Origin: Alkalibacillus flavidus
GTDB lineage: Bacteria > Bacillota > Bacilli > Bacillales > Alkalibacillaceae
Direction: 5' to 3'
Assembly: GCF_040545925.1 (NCBI RefSeq)
Contig: NZ_JBEPMX010000007.1
Coordinates: 1 to 64,000, forward strand
DNA length: 64,000 nt
In this document: one piece after another, positions 16,292 through 26,700 of the stretch
Layout of the letters: every line of letters begins with the position of its first letter
Position numbering within the stretch: position 1 is the first letter of the stretch
Position numbers and translations under genes: made by a program
Notes under the pieces: model-generated
What the model was told of the DNA's origin: nothing
Database searches by the model: none
What the model saw: only the letters and a program-made list of their open reading frames with translations

Positions 16292-16342
16292 AAATCATAT
16301 TACAAATGGGGCGCATTTTGTATCTCGTTTGTAATATGATTT
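16292..16342. repeat. Perfect 15-bp inverted repeat with 21-nt spacer
   Basis: AAATCATATTACAAA (16292-16306) and its exact reverse complement (16328-16342) flank a 21-base spacer. There is no T run after either arm. It lies downstream of the oxidoreductase pseudogene and convergent with the 16399 gene. It could be a stable 3' hairpin, a miniature element or a protein-binding site. Confidence 0.7.
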
Positions 16343-16398
16343 AAATGATAGTCATGACGATGTTTCTTCAACTAATACCCCTAGGTTAGCTTAATGTG

Positions 16399-16587
16399 TT
16401 ACATGATCAATAGACTCACGAAAGAATACACAATGAGCGTAAATGTAATGGCAACCCAAAATGTATTTTTATCCTTATCTTCATCACCGTTTTTGATTTT
16501 CTCCGCTAGAAACACAGTATTTAGAACGAATGCGAAACAAAGTATTGGCATCAAATAAACGGCGACCATTTGCATTAATCCCATCAT
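16399..16587 (-). CDS. Small membrane protein, 62 aa
   Basis: Two hydrophobic helices (residues 4-26 and 44-62) separated by a charged loop, KIKNGDEDKDKN. AGGGGGG stands upstream of the start ATG. Unknown function. Confidence 0.6.
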   Translation of the reverse strand: MMGLMQMVAVYLMPILCFAFVLNTVFLAEKIKNGDEDKDKNTFWVAITFTLIVYSFVSLLIM

Positions 16588-16722
16588 CTACAATCCCCCC
16601 TTTTAAAAATCTTTTGCACAACTTTATTTTCCAATTTTTCCATTCTCGATTTCTATCTCATCATAATTGTAATGAAGATTGCTAAAAAAATGCAATGAAA
16701 ATTAAAAAATTCAACAAAAAAA

Positions 16723-16753
16723 GACCTGAGAAGGTATAGCCCCCTATCAGGTC
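16723..16753 (-). terminator. Possible terminator of the 16877 gene
   Basis: GACCTGA pairs with TCAGGTC with a loop of about 17 bases; on the minus strand it is followed by TTTTTTTG. It fits the end of the small-multidrug-export gene although it is over 100 nt downstream. Confidence 0.5.
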
Positions 16754-16876
16754 ACTGATATTAGTTTTTTATTTACGTGTTTTGCCATTTTCTCTAAGAA
16801 AATGAGTCTCATTAACTCGCTCTGAGCGTTTTTCGCATGGGCGAACATTGTTTTCCATCCACTTTTCTTCTATAAT

Positions 16877-17356
16877 TTATGATAAGTTGACGATGGTTAC
16901 GACGAATTCTTCAGCAAAGACGGATAATGTTGCCATAGTGACGGCTAAGGTCATCATGCCGAGATTCGTCCAGACGAATATTTTGCGTTTAGATATGCCA
17001 AATGTTGCAACGGTACTTGCGCCAACTTGGCTGCTGAACAAGAGTGATGAAACGAAACAAACGCCGAGTGCACCGTAACGTTCGAAAGTTGCTTTTATCT
17101 TAGGATTAACTGCAGCCGAAGTCGTTTCACGTTTCCGCCATTTTTGTTTCAGTTTGTGGAAACCAGCTTTAATGGTTGATCCGAACAAGATGAATATTAG
17201 CACACTGACCGCGTTCCCGAGTACGGCAATTGTGAGCGTGACAAGTGGCGAAAAATCAAAAACGATAATCCCCATTGGGACGGTTAAAGCCACTTCCAAA
17301 AACGGCACCATACTGACAAAGAACACAAACAACACTTGAAGGATTACATTTTCCAT
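16877..17356 (-). CDS. Small multi-drug export family membrane protein
   Basis: The 159-residue protein opens with the family pattern VSMVPFLEVALTVPMGI, has a GNAVSVLIFILFG helix, a cytoplasmic basic loop (KLKQKWRKRETTS), then FERYGALGVCFVSSLL and further helices. This is the pattern of the small multi-drug export (YqgA-like) family, whose transport role is only inferred from the name. It is divergent from the TetR regulator at 17440, with overlapping promoters, so it is the probable target of that regulator. Confidence 0.8.
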   Translation of the reverse strand: MENVILQVLFVFFVSMVPFLEVALTVPMGIIVFDFSPLVTLTIAVLGNAVSVLIFILFGSTIKAGFHKLKQKWRKRETTSAAVNPKIKATFERYGALGVCFVSSLLFSSQVGASTVATFGISKRKIFVWTNLGMMTLAVTMATLSVFAEEFVVTIVNLS

Positions 17357-17374
17357 ATCATCACCGCCTTTTAT

Positions 17375-17421
17375 TTAAGTCAACTGACCTAAATTCATTA
17401 TAATACAACTGACTTATAAAA
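17375..17421. promoter_or_regulatory. Two palindromic sites, probable TetR operators
   Basis: In the divergent gap, AAGTCAACTGACC contains the palindrome GTCA-N2-TGAC. About 25 bases on, ACAACTGACTTA is a near-identical inverted copy (AAGTCAGTTGT on the other strand). Between them lies TATAAT in CATTATAATAC. Two inverted sites bracketing a -10 box fit autoregulation by the adjacent TetR protein. Confidence 0.55.
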
Positions 17422-17439
17422 GCAAGGAGCGTTTTTTCA

Positions 17440-18039
17440 ATGCCGAAAAAAATCGACCACACCGAACGTAAAGACCATATTATTGAAGCGATGTTCCGCA
17501 TCGTACACCGCTCTGGCTTCGAGAAAGCAACACTACGAGAAATAGCCAAAGAAGCTGGCCTATCACTTGGATCTGTCCAGCACTTCTTCCCGAAACAAGG
17601 CGATATTTATATTGATGCAATCGAGGAGATTTACAGTCGGTTCAAAGCCCGCATGGACGAAATCGAACACCATAACGACGAAAGCGTCTTCGACAACGCC
17701 GTCCGCATGATTAAACAAATCGTCCAAGCCAGCACCGAAGAAGAACGCATGGAAAACGATATCTGGATGAAATTCTCCATCATGGCCACCATGAACCCCG
17801 ACTACCATGAAGCCAAAAACAAATCCCGCGAAGTCAACTACAGCTTTGCGAAAGAGATTGTGACCATGCTGAGTGAAAATGGGTACTTAAGTGAGGACGA
17901 ATCAATCGATGAAGCCGCAAACACATTAACGATCTTTATCCATGGGTTAGTATTTGAAACGGTGATGTATGATGAGTTGGATGATGAAGTAGGAATTAAT
18001 ACTGAAATTCTAAGATATCTAAAATTATTCACAAAATAA
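17440..18039 (+). CDS. TetR family transcriptional repressor
   Basis: A 199-residue protein with a standard N-terminal helix-turn-helix: IIEAMFRIVHRSGFEKATLR, then EIAKEAGLSLGSVQHFF and the KQGDIYIDAIEEI helix. The C-terminal ligand domain is all-helical, ending FIHGLVFETVMYDEL. The start follows CAAGGAGCG. Divergent orientation and shared operator-like palindromes make the 16877 export protein its likely target. It is the last gene of ordinary composition before the A/T-rich island. Confidence 0.9.
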   Translation: MPKKIDHTERKDHIIEAMFRIVHRSGFEKATLREIAKEAGLSLGSVQHFFPKQGDIYIDAIEEIYSRFKARMDEIEHHNDESVFDNAVRMIKQIVQASTEEERMENDIWMKFSIMATMNPDYHEAKNKSREVNYSFAKEIVTMLSENGYLSEDESIDEAANTLTIFIHGLVFETVMYDELDDEVGINTEILRYLKLFTK

Positions 18040-18111
18040 GAAAGTGTTAATAATAAAACTTATTGTTTCAACCAATTTGATAAACTTGAAACATTAGGAG
18101 TGATTGAATAT

Positions 18112-20379
18112 ATGATTAAAAAGATAAATGCAATTAAAAATTTCGGGATTTTCAAAGACTTTAATTGGACCAACGCAAATGATTTCAATGAAAAAAATAT
18201 TATATATGGTTGGAATTATAGTGGTAAAACAACATTATCAAGGATCTTTTCATCATTAAAGAATAAAGAATTACATGAAAATCACACTGATGGAGAATTT
18301 AAAGTATTAATTAATGAGAATGACATAATATCAAATTCAAATATTGACCAGTCGCATATACAAGTACAAGTCTTCAATACAGAATATATAAAAGAAAATC
18401 TTAAATGGGATACTAACGAAGATGCAAACGGAATTGAATTTGATGTTGGCGAAAATGTTAAAGTTAGAGATGAAATGAAAAGTAATACTAATAAAATTTA
18501 TGAAATTGATGAAAGAATAAAAAATTTTCAACCAATAGTTGACGCATTTTTCGAGTTTGAAAACACAAAATTCAGTTATGAGGCTAAACGAATAAGAAAA
18601 GATATTTTAAACAATCAAATAGAATTTAATAAAAGACATTTTAAGCAAACAATTAATCAAATAAAAGAAAATGGTAAATGTTATAAACTACCAGATGAAA
18701 AAGTAAATAAATTGAAAGACACTTCAATTGCAATAAATAATAAATCCTTATTAGATGAAATTTATCTAGATACAAACAAAATAAACCAAATATATTTATC
18801 AGTTAAAGAATTGTTAAGGCGCGAGCCTAATAAAAACCAGATCATTGACATTTTGGAAAAAAATAAAGAATTGTATGAATGGGCTAAACATGGACAAAAA
18901 ATTCATGAAGCAGAAGAACTTACTGAATGTGCTTATTGTGGAAATGAGATTACATCTGCCAGACTTGATGAGCTGAACAACTATTTTTCCAATGAATCTG
19001 GATTGTTAAGAGAAAGTATTGAAAAATGCAGAAAAGATATAAATGAGGAAATTAAACAAATTAGTAATTTAAATATTCCTAAAAGTAAAAATGATTTCGC
19101 AGAAGAATTTCAAAATCAATTTGAACAACAATTAATTCAGTTTGAAAATATTAAACAGAACTATATAAACTTACTCAAGCTTTTTATTGAAGATCTTGAT
19201 AGAAAAGAAAAAGAAAAATTATTCAAGCCAATTGAAACCACAGAATATGACTTTACCAATAAAGAACAGTTGGAAGAATGGATAACTAATACTAACAATA
19301 TTATAAAAGAGCATAATAATTTTGTTAGTAACTTTTCCAGTGAACAGCACTATGCTCAAGAAAGGTTAAAAAAACATTTTGTTCAAGAATTCTTGCTTAA
19401 TGAGGACTTCTTTAATAAAGAAAAAGAAAAAAAACGAGCTAGTAGATATATCCAAAAGTACAATTGTTTAAAAAATAAATTAATTGAGAGGAATGCTGTT
19501 CTTGAACGAAAATTAAAGAGTGTTGTGGCAGGAAAAGATATTTTAAACAAATATATAGCACTTTTTTTAAATGATAATAAAATTAATATAGAAGTAACCG
19601 CTAATGATAAATTCCAACTTAAACGAAATGAGAGTGTTGCCATCAATTTAAGTGAAGGTGAGAAAACAGCTATTTCTTTCGCTTATTTTTTAGTTTCGTT
19701 AGAAAGTCTTCACAAAGAGGATAGATTAAAAGAAACTATCATATTTATAGATGACCCAATTTCCAGTCTAGATAGTAACCATATCGCCCAAGTGTACTCT
19801 ATTATCAATGGATTTTTCTTTCGACAAGGAGAAAATCCAGAAGATCCTAATGAATATGTTAATTGTTTTAAACAACTTTTTATTTCTACTCATAATTTTG
19901 ATTTCTACTCATTTTTAAAAGATTCAAAAAGAATTGGCAAAAACAAAAGTAACCATTTTTTTATTAAAAAAATAGACGACAATAATTCAACCATTCAAGA
20001 TATGCCCAAACATCTACAGAGAAACAGATCGGAGTATGTTTACCTTTTCAGCATTATTTACAAATATTATAATAATGATTTTGATGCAAACGATGAAAAT
20101 CTGATTCTTCTACCAAATGCTATAAGACGATTTTTAGAAATATATACACTTATAAAGCTGCCCGGAGCTGAAGGTGGAGTAGACGAAAGGTTAAAGCAAT
20201 TAGGTATCGAGCAGAACCAACTTAAAATTTTGCATCATCTATCACATTTCACTTCAGTTGATAATTTGACTAAGCATGATGAATTACTAATGATTTTACC
20301 AGATACAGTTGATGAATTAATTAATATGTTAAGAAATGATAGAGTCCACTTCGATTCATTAATTAGTATTATTACATAA
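18112..20379 (+). CDS. rloC: RloC-type anticodon nuclease (AAA_13 ABC ATPase with zinc hook)
   Basis: The ATG at 18112 follows AGGAG by nine bases. The 755-residue protein has an ABC-type ATPase split by a long coiled coil: Walker A GWNYSGKT (33-40), zinc-hook CAYC (Cys273, Cys276) amid Lys/Glu-rich helices, signature LSEGEK (513-518), Walker B IIFIDDP (about 543-549), and STHN switch (about 593-596). RloC couples such a motor to a tRNA anticodon nuclease whose residues in PrrC are Arg320, Glu324 and His356. Here Arg672, Glu676 and His708 occur at exactly the same spacing (4 and 32). RloC is thought to cleave tRNA after phage attack or DNA damage, often beside restriction systems. The gene is very A/T-rich. 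Without biochemical data, a different AAA_13 defence protein remains possible. Confidence 0.75.
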   Translation: MIKKINAIKNFGIFKDFNWTNANDFNEKNIIYGWNYSGKTTLSRIFSSLKNKELHENHTDGEFKVLINENDIISNSNIDQSHIQVQVFNTEYIKENLKWDTNEDANGIEFDVGENVKVRDEMKSNTNKIYEIDERIKNFQPIVDAFFEFENTKFSYEAKRIRKDILNNQIEFNKRHFKQTINQIKENGKCYKLPDEKVNKLKDTSIAINNKSLLDEIYLDTNKINQIYLSVKELLRREPNKNQIIDILEKNKELYEWAKHGQKIHEAEELTECAYCGNEITSARLDELNNYFSNESGLLRESIEKCRKDINEEIKQISNLNIPKSKNDFAEEFQNQFEQQLIQFENIKQNYINLLKLFIEDLDRKEKEKLFKPIETTEYDFTNKEQLEEWITNTNNIIKEHNNFVSNFSSEQHYAQERLKKHFVQEFLLNEDFFNKEKEKKRASRYIQKYNCLKNKLIERNAVLERKLKSVVAGKDILNKYIALFLNDNKINIEVTANDKFQLKRNESVAINLSEGEKTAISFAYFLVSLESLHKEDRLKETIIFIDDPISSLDSNHIAQVYSIINGFFFRQGENPEDPNEYVNCFKQLFISTHNFDFYSFLKDSKRIGKNKSNHFFIKKIDDNNSTIQDMPKHLQRNRSEYVYLFSIIYKYYNNDFDANDENLILLPNAIRRFLEIYTLIKLPGAEGGVDERLKQLGIEQNQLKILHHLSHFTSVDNLTKHDELLMILPDTVDELINMLRNDRVHFDSLISIIT

Positions 20380-20555
20380 TGCTTTAATTGTAATTTCTTA
20401 AAACCTTGTGATGTGATGTGTAATGCAAATGAATAGTTTACAAACAAAAGTATCAAAGATTGATGGTGGTAAAATACAACAGCTCATCAAAACTTAAAAT
20501 TGAATCCTCTATTAGGACTCCATATTTGTTTATTACTATTACTATTTAATCAATA

Positions 20556-22449
20556 ATCGAGTAGGAGGAGGTGATTAACCTCCGACCTCTCACACCACCG
20601 TACGTACGGTTCCGTATACGGCGGTTTCTTTAAGATTGACGTATTGTTTGGTATCTACCATACAAGCTTGTTAAGCCTAGGTTACTCCAGTATGAGTTGC
20701 CTAGGCTTTTGTGTAAGATTGGACTATGGGCTATTCGCCAATAGCCTTTTCTCGTGTTGCCCCATTCATATGCTTTTGACGGATTGACTCCTAGTCCTTT
20801 AAGGTTCTTCACTCTTGTCTTCGACAATTTCCATTCTTTCCACCTGCACATTCGAAGCCTTCTGCGTATCCATTCATCAAGTTCTTTAAATATACTCTTG
20901 GTATCTGCCAAGGCGTAGTATCCAAGCCATCCATTGAGAAATTTATTCAGTCGTTCAATCCTTCTGTCCATTGGAATGGAGGATTTCCGCGAAGTTAATT
21001 CTCTCACTTTTGACTTAAAACGTTTGATACTGTCCTTATGAATTCGAGTACGTGTTTGCTTTTCTAGAGTAAAACTAAATCCTAGAAATTTACGTTTCCA
21101 TGGTCTATCGACCGCTGATTTCTCTCTATTCACTTTCAACTTCATCGTCTTTTCAAGGAAAGTCGTTATGTTAGTCATCACTCTTTGTCCAGCTTTACGG
21201 GATTTCACATAGATTTGGAAATCATCCGCATATCGGACAAATTTGTGTCCTCTTGTTTCAAGTTCTTTATCCAATTCATCCAAAAGGATGTTGGCTAGAA
21301 TTGGGCTTAGAGGACCACCTTGTGGTGTCCCTACTTGACTCTTAGTGGAGACACCGTGAATCATAACGCCTGCTTTCAGGTATTTATTGATGAGTTTTAA
21401 GACGGTCTTGTCTTTAACTTTCTTCGCTAGAACTCCCATGAGTTTATCATGGTTAACCGTGTCAAAGAATTTCTCTAAATCAACATCGACAACCCATCTA
21501 TGCCCATCTTTTATATATGCTTGTGCTTGTCTAACGGCTTCATGGCCTTGTTTATTTGGACGGAATCCGTAGCTGAATGTTGAGAAACCTGGGTCGAAAA
21601 CCCTGGTTAACTCTTGGGCAATAGCTTGTTGAATGAAGCGATCCATCACCGTTGGTATGCCTTATAACCGTTTCCCGCCGTCGGATTTCGGGATTTCGGG
21701 ATTTCGACTCGACGGACAAGGTTCGGGTTATAGGTTCCCTGTCTCAGTTCTTCTTTGATGATAGGCCAGTAGCTGTAAATCTGTTGCCGTAGGGTTTGTA
21801 CGGGCATTTTTTTCTACACCATGGCTTCCTTTATTGCTTTCTACTCGCTTTAGTGCGGTTAGTAAGTTGTCACGGGATAGAATCGCTTCAATCAAAGGTA
21901 TCTTCCTTTCCTACGCGAGCCTGCGTACGTCTTATTTCTTCCTTGCTCACTCCACCACTCTGAAGTCCCCCACGGGATTCACCGTTTCCTCCTTCAGCTG
22001 TGCCTTAACGGTTATCTGTATCATGGTGAGACAAGCCTCCATAAGTGTCGCTCTTTCTTAAAGATTCAGTCCTTCCTACACTATCTTAAGCTAGTGTAGT
22101 ACTATGACCTATGCTGACTTCTGACGATTCAGCCATCCTTCACAGAATGGGTTGTCAAGTGTACTTAACGTGTTCGTCAGACCTCCCCAGGTAAGAGTAC
22201 AATCTTTACCTCCAGGTATCTGCTTCATTTACTCTGTATCACCTTCGGCAGTAAGGACTTCGCTTTGTTATGCAAGTTCATCCAATGATACCTAGCCTTA
22301 TATGAAATTCGTGTTCCTCAGATCGGAGGTTTGCCGCTCGCTTCCTTCAGATTCTGGGTCACCCCAGACACCCTTGCGTTAAGCTAATCACTACTACTGC
22401 CTTCGTGATTCGGGACTTTCACCCTATAGATTGCACCCATGCTGGGCAC
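20556..22449 (-). mobile_element. Group II intron, probably class C, decayed
   Basis: The minus strand begins GTGCCCAGCATGGGTGC, a usual group II 5' end, includes structured domain I sequence, then the maturase frame. It ends with a domain V/VI-like stem pair (CCGTATACGG...CCGTACGTACGG) and GGAGGTTAATCACCTCC before CTACTCGAT. The upstream exon ends in a perfect 14-bp terminator-like hairpin (22456-22488), the target type of bacterial class C introns. The maturase is broken, so self-mobility is lost. Boundaries are estimates within a few bases. Confidence 0.75.
20630..21950 (-). pseudogene. ltrA: Group II intron reverse transcriptase/maturase, broken
   Basis: The frame 20630-21649 keeps the reverse transcriptase core (YGFRPNKQGHEAV, VDVDLEKFFDTV, GTPQGGPLSP and the active-site RYADDF) and the maturase X-like end. 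Upstream the frame is broken at least three times. A TAA at 21662-21664 replaces the second Leu codon of KRLLGIP. The eight-base GAAATCCC is duplicated near 21685-21705. A frameshift lies around 21812 in the GSHGV segment. Homology extends up to a GTG near 21950 (SKEEIRRTQAR). No endonuclease domain is seen, fitting class C. Confidence 0.85.
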
Positions 22450-22455
22450 ATTTAA

Positions 22456-22488
22456 AGAGCGAAGGTTTATTAAACCTTCGCTCTTATG
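22456..22488. terminator. 14-bp hairpin at the intron insertion point
   Basis: AAGAGCGAAGGTTT, an ATT loop and the exact complement form a terminator stem. The intron starts seven bases beyond it on the minus strand. The gene it once terminated is not identifiable; the IS30 remnant now lies upstream. Confidence 0.7.
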
Positions 22489-22504
22489 ATGACAGTTTGT
22501 CAAT

Positions 22505-23512
22505 TTAAGTGCAACAGTTCTTCTTGAAAAGCTTCGTGTGTCGATTTCCAGTTCAAACACTTTCTTGGTCTAAGATTGATTAAGTCTAGAGCTTTTGCTA
22601 AATCTGAATCATCAATCTTAGCTAAATCCGTTTTCTTAGGGAAAACTCACTTATCAAGCCATTGGCATTTTCATTACTACCACGCTGCCAAGATGCATAG
22701 GGGTCTGCGAAATAGACTCGAATAGCCGTTTCTCGTTCGATATTGTGGTAACACGCAAATTCCTTACCCGTGAGCGACTGTAGCTGTTTTAACACCGTAT
22801 GGCAACTGGTTATAAGGCTGATGGATGGCGCATTCCATGGAATGCGCGGACCGATAAGGTGTTTTAATCGCGATATACCACCTTGTCTATCGTTCGACAA
22901 AGGTAGCTAGGCACCTTTTACTGTGACCCCGGCTAGAAACAACACTATCTAATTCCCAGTGACCAAATGTTTTTCGTTTTCGGACCTCTTTAGGGCGATG
23001 TTTAATGGATGTTCCGATATTAAATCGTCCTCTTGTTTCGCGAGTTTTTTGTCTTTTGCCTTTTTGACGAAGCATTTGAGGTGTAACCACCCTTGATACA
23101 ACCAACGATAGATCGTTTTGAAACTGATGTCGCCTTTTAATTCACCATAAACGACTTGTTCGGGCGACTAAGTTTGGCATGAATGCGGTCGGCAAGGTTT
23201 TGTGACCATTTAACCGGTCCACCACAGTTTAAACGACGCTTTTGATAGTGATCTCGTACTTGTTCAAGGTAATACATATCACCGATGGCATTACGTTTAA
23301 GACACGTGAAATTGTCGAAGCTGCTCTCTTTAATTTCTTGCCAATTTGCCTTAATGATAACCCTTGATCAATCATTGTTTCTATCCGTGCTCGCTCAAAT
23401 GTGGTAAGATGTTGGTAGCTCATAACAGGACCTCCGTGTATATGTTTGATGTGGTTATCTACATTTTACACGAAACTGTTATGAGCTGCTTATTTTAGAT
23501 GTTGCACTTAAT
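22505..23512 (-). mobile_element. IS30-family insertion sequence, decayed
   Basis: The ends carry matching inverted words: TTAAGTGCAACA at the left (about 22505-22516) and TGTTGCACTTAA at the right (about 23500-23511). Inside, on the minus strand, an IS30 transposase is recognisable in pieces. These are a helix-turn-helix start MSYQHLTTFERARIE...LSLRQIGKKL, a central GHWELDSV carrying the first catalytic Asp, and a C-terminal FADPYASWQRGSNENANG carrying the catalytic Glu. The pieces sit in different frames with several indels. The element cannot encode an active transposase. Confidence 0.8.
22622..23423 (-). pseudogene. IS30 transposase remnant in several frames
   Basis: The ATG at 23423 begins the DNA-binding domain, which loses its frame after about 42 codons. 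The catalytic core resumes near 23105 and shifts again near 22890. The full DDE set could be reassembled only by assuming at least two frameshifts. Confidence 0.8.
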
Positions 23513-23738
23513 ATTACAATTCGTCATATAAAAGCAAGCAATTAATAAATTCTGTTACACGTTTATAAATATGAAGTTATTTATTTAGTAATAAATTTAG
23601 ACCTTTATACCCGATGCAATATCCTTATATTATTAATGTATAAGTACATTTATTGAATTTATGAATTTTTTATAATATAATGGAACAGACGTTCGAATAA
23701 TATACGAGTTGAAATATCCAGCCCGAGGTGAGTAGTGA

Positions 23739-26700
23739 ATGAATAACACACATGAACTTTCTAAACTATTAATAAACGATTATTCAAGAAAGACCAATGA
23801 ATTTAGTGTAATTATAAATGAATTAAAAGAACTTTTAAAAGTATATTCAACTACTAATCAGCAATCCAATCATGATTCTAACACACCGCTAATTCGACAA
23901 TATATTAAGGATCATAATTTAAACAAAGATGATGAAGTTATATTGATTATATTGCTAATAGGACAGATTTATGAAATACAAAAAGAATATTCTAACATTA
24001 GTAATTATTTGACTAATAAAAGTGTTAAGTTTAATGAAAGAAAATTTAATGGGATATACTATACTGACTTCAATATTGCAAAAAAAATAACCGGAGATAT
24101 TATTAATAAGACCAATAATTACAAAGATATTTATGACAAGAAAGTATTGGAGCCATGTGTTGGAACAGGTGTATTCATATTTGCTTATTTACAAAGTATC
24201 AATGAATTAAGAGATTTAAGCAAAGAAGATTTTAAACAAATTATTAGTAATATCTATGTTGCAGATAATGACAATGAAGCACTGGAATTGTTTGAGTTTA
24301 TGTTTAGCATATACACTTATTACTTCCATTCAATAAACTTATATAGTATTTGGGGAATAAACAACATATGTAATACAGGATTGGTATATAGAAATTTAGA
24401 TGAGGATATAAAACCAATAAAAATAGAACAAGCTTTTAATATAAAAGAAAAATTCGATATAGTCTTTACCAACCCACCATATAAATTATTTAAAATCGAA
24501 AAAGATAAGTATTTAGAAAATGAACATATGTATAATAAACATAAGGAAATAAATACAAAAATAGTAAGCAGAATGAAGAAGTTTGAGAATTTACATTATT
24601 CATTAGAAGGCACCTTGAATTTATACAAAATATTTATGGAGGAAATAGTTAAAAATTACACAAAGAAAGATTCTGAAATAGGTTTATTAGTACCCTCAAA
24701 TCCTCTATCAGACAAAACATGCACTAGATTACGGAAATGGCTTCTAAATAATTTTAAAATAAATCATATATACCTAATTCCTGAGAATAATAATTTCTTT
24801 GTAGATGTTTCTCAGAGTTTTATGATTATTTCTATTAGTAAAGAAGGCCAAACAGATAAAATAAAATTATATCGAGATATCAGCGATAATCATAAATTAA
24901 AATCTAACAAAGCCATTGAAATTGATATAAACACCATAAGAGAATTATCAGAACATCAATTTATTTTTTCATTAGATAGAAAATCATGGAACATATTGAA
25001 GAAAATGTCTAAATATACAAAGATCAAAGATATAGATTATATACTTAACTATAGAGGCGAACTTGATGTAAGTAAATTTAAAGATTATTTCAAACCATAT
25101 AATGACAATGAAACTCCTCTGGTAAGAGGAAATGCTATAAACAGTTTTAAATTAAATGAAAAGAAAATCACAGAAAGTGTTGATATATTAGATATAAAAC
25201 AAAATTATAATTCAAGGAAACTATATGCAGATAATCAGGATAGAATTGCATGTCAACAAATTGTAAATTCAAATACCAAACATAGATTAAAATTTAGTTA
25301 TGTACCCAAAAATCATTCTTTAGCAAATTCTTGTAATTATATTTCATTAAAAGAAAATAAACCAGATTATATAACCCTTTATACTCTTTTAGGCATTCTA
25401 AACTCCAGCATTATGAATTGGAGATTTAAGTCAACTAGTACAAACAATCATATTAATAATTATGAATTAGATGACCTAATGATTAATTTGAATGAGATCG
25501 AAAAAGCTAAGTTTTATGAAATTGATAAGTTAGTACAAAAAGTTGTAAATAATGAAGAAGATGATTGGTCTTATTTAGATTATGTTGTTTTTAGATTATT
25601 CAACTTAGAAATCCAAGAAGTAATGAAAATCCTGGTAGATGAAAATGAACCTATTGATTATATAAAAAGAGTATTATCACATTTTGAAAGTGAATTAATT
25701 ATTAATGAAGCTATAAGTAGAATTCAAACAACAAATAACAGTGTTCTAAACCATGAACAAAAGAATAAAATAAAAGCTATTATTGGATCCAGTCAAGCTG
25801 TGAATGAAAATGAAGCAAATCAATTAGCAGAAACTGCAGATAATACTGAATTTATATTGAATATATTAACCCTATTTCATGAACTATATAATAAATCTGT
25901 TCTTAACCATACACACTTTAAATTAAGCGAACTGGACCTAGAAATGATTAAAAATGTTCCTCCGGGTGGTAATTGGAAATTTATTCCGTACAATACTATG
26001 AAGAAATCTAAACGTTTGATGAATATTTATAATAGTGGCGGTCGGACAACTTTATATGGAAGGATTGACCCTGATAAACCAAGTTATACTATATCAACTT
26101 ATTTTAATAGACCAGGAAACGGTACTTATGTTCATCCATATGAAGATAGAGTAATTACAATAAGAGAAGCCGCTCGCTTACAATCTTTTCCTGATGATTT
26201 TATATTTCTAGGTTCAAAAACCTCAATATTGAAGCAAGTTGGCAATGCTGTCCCCCCTGTATTAGCCTACAATATAGGTAAACATCTTAAGGAACAGTTT
26301 GACATTAATAACGCCATTGATTTATTTGCAGGCGCAGGTGGGCTAAGTTTGGGACTACAGCAATCAGGAATAAACATTTCTGTAGCCAATGACAACTCAG
26401 AAATGGCTTGTAAAACTTATAAAGTAAATCATCCAAATACTAAAGTTATTACTGGAGATATATCTGAAGAAAGCACAAAACAAAAAATATTTGATACTAA
26501 TAAAAAAATCGATTTGATTTGTGGAGGACCTCCATGTCAAGGTTATTCACATGCTGGTAAAAGAATTATAGATGATCCTAGAAACTTACTTTTCAGAGAA
26601 TTTATCACATTCGTTAATTACTTTAAACCAAAAGTTATCTTAATGGAAAATGTAGAAGGATTATTAACAATAAATAACGGAAAAACTTACAATAGTATAA

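Noticed and set aside
22622..22900. Independent hypothetical gene
   Set aside because: It is one frame-shifted piece of the IS30 transposase, continuous with the pieces at 22887-23105 and 23229-23423.
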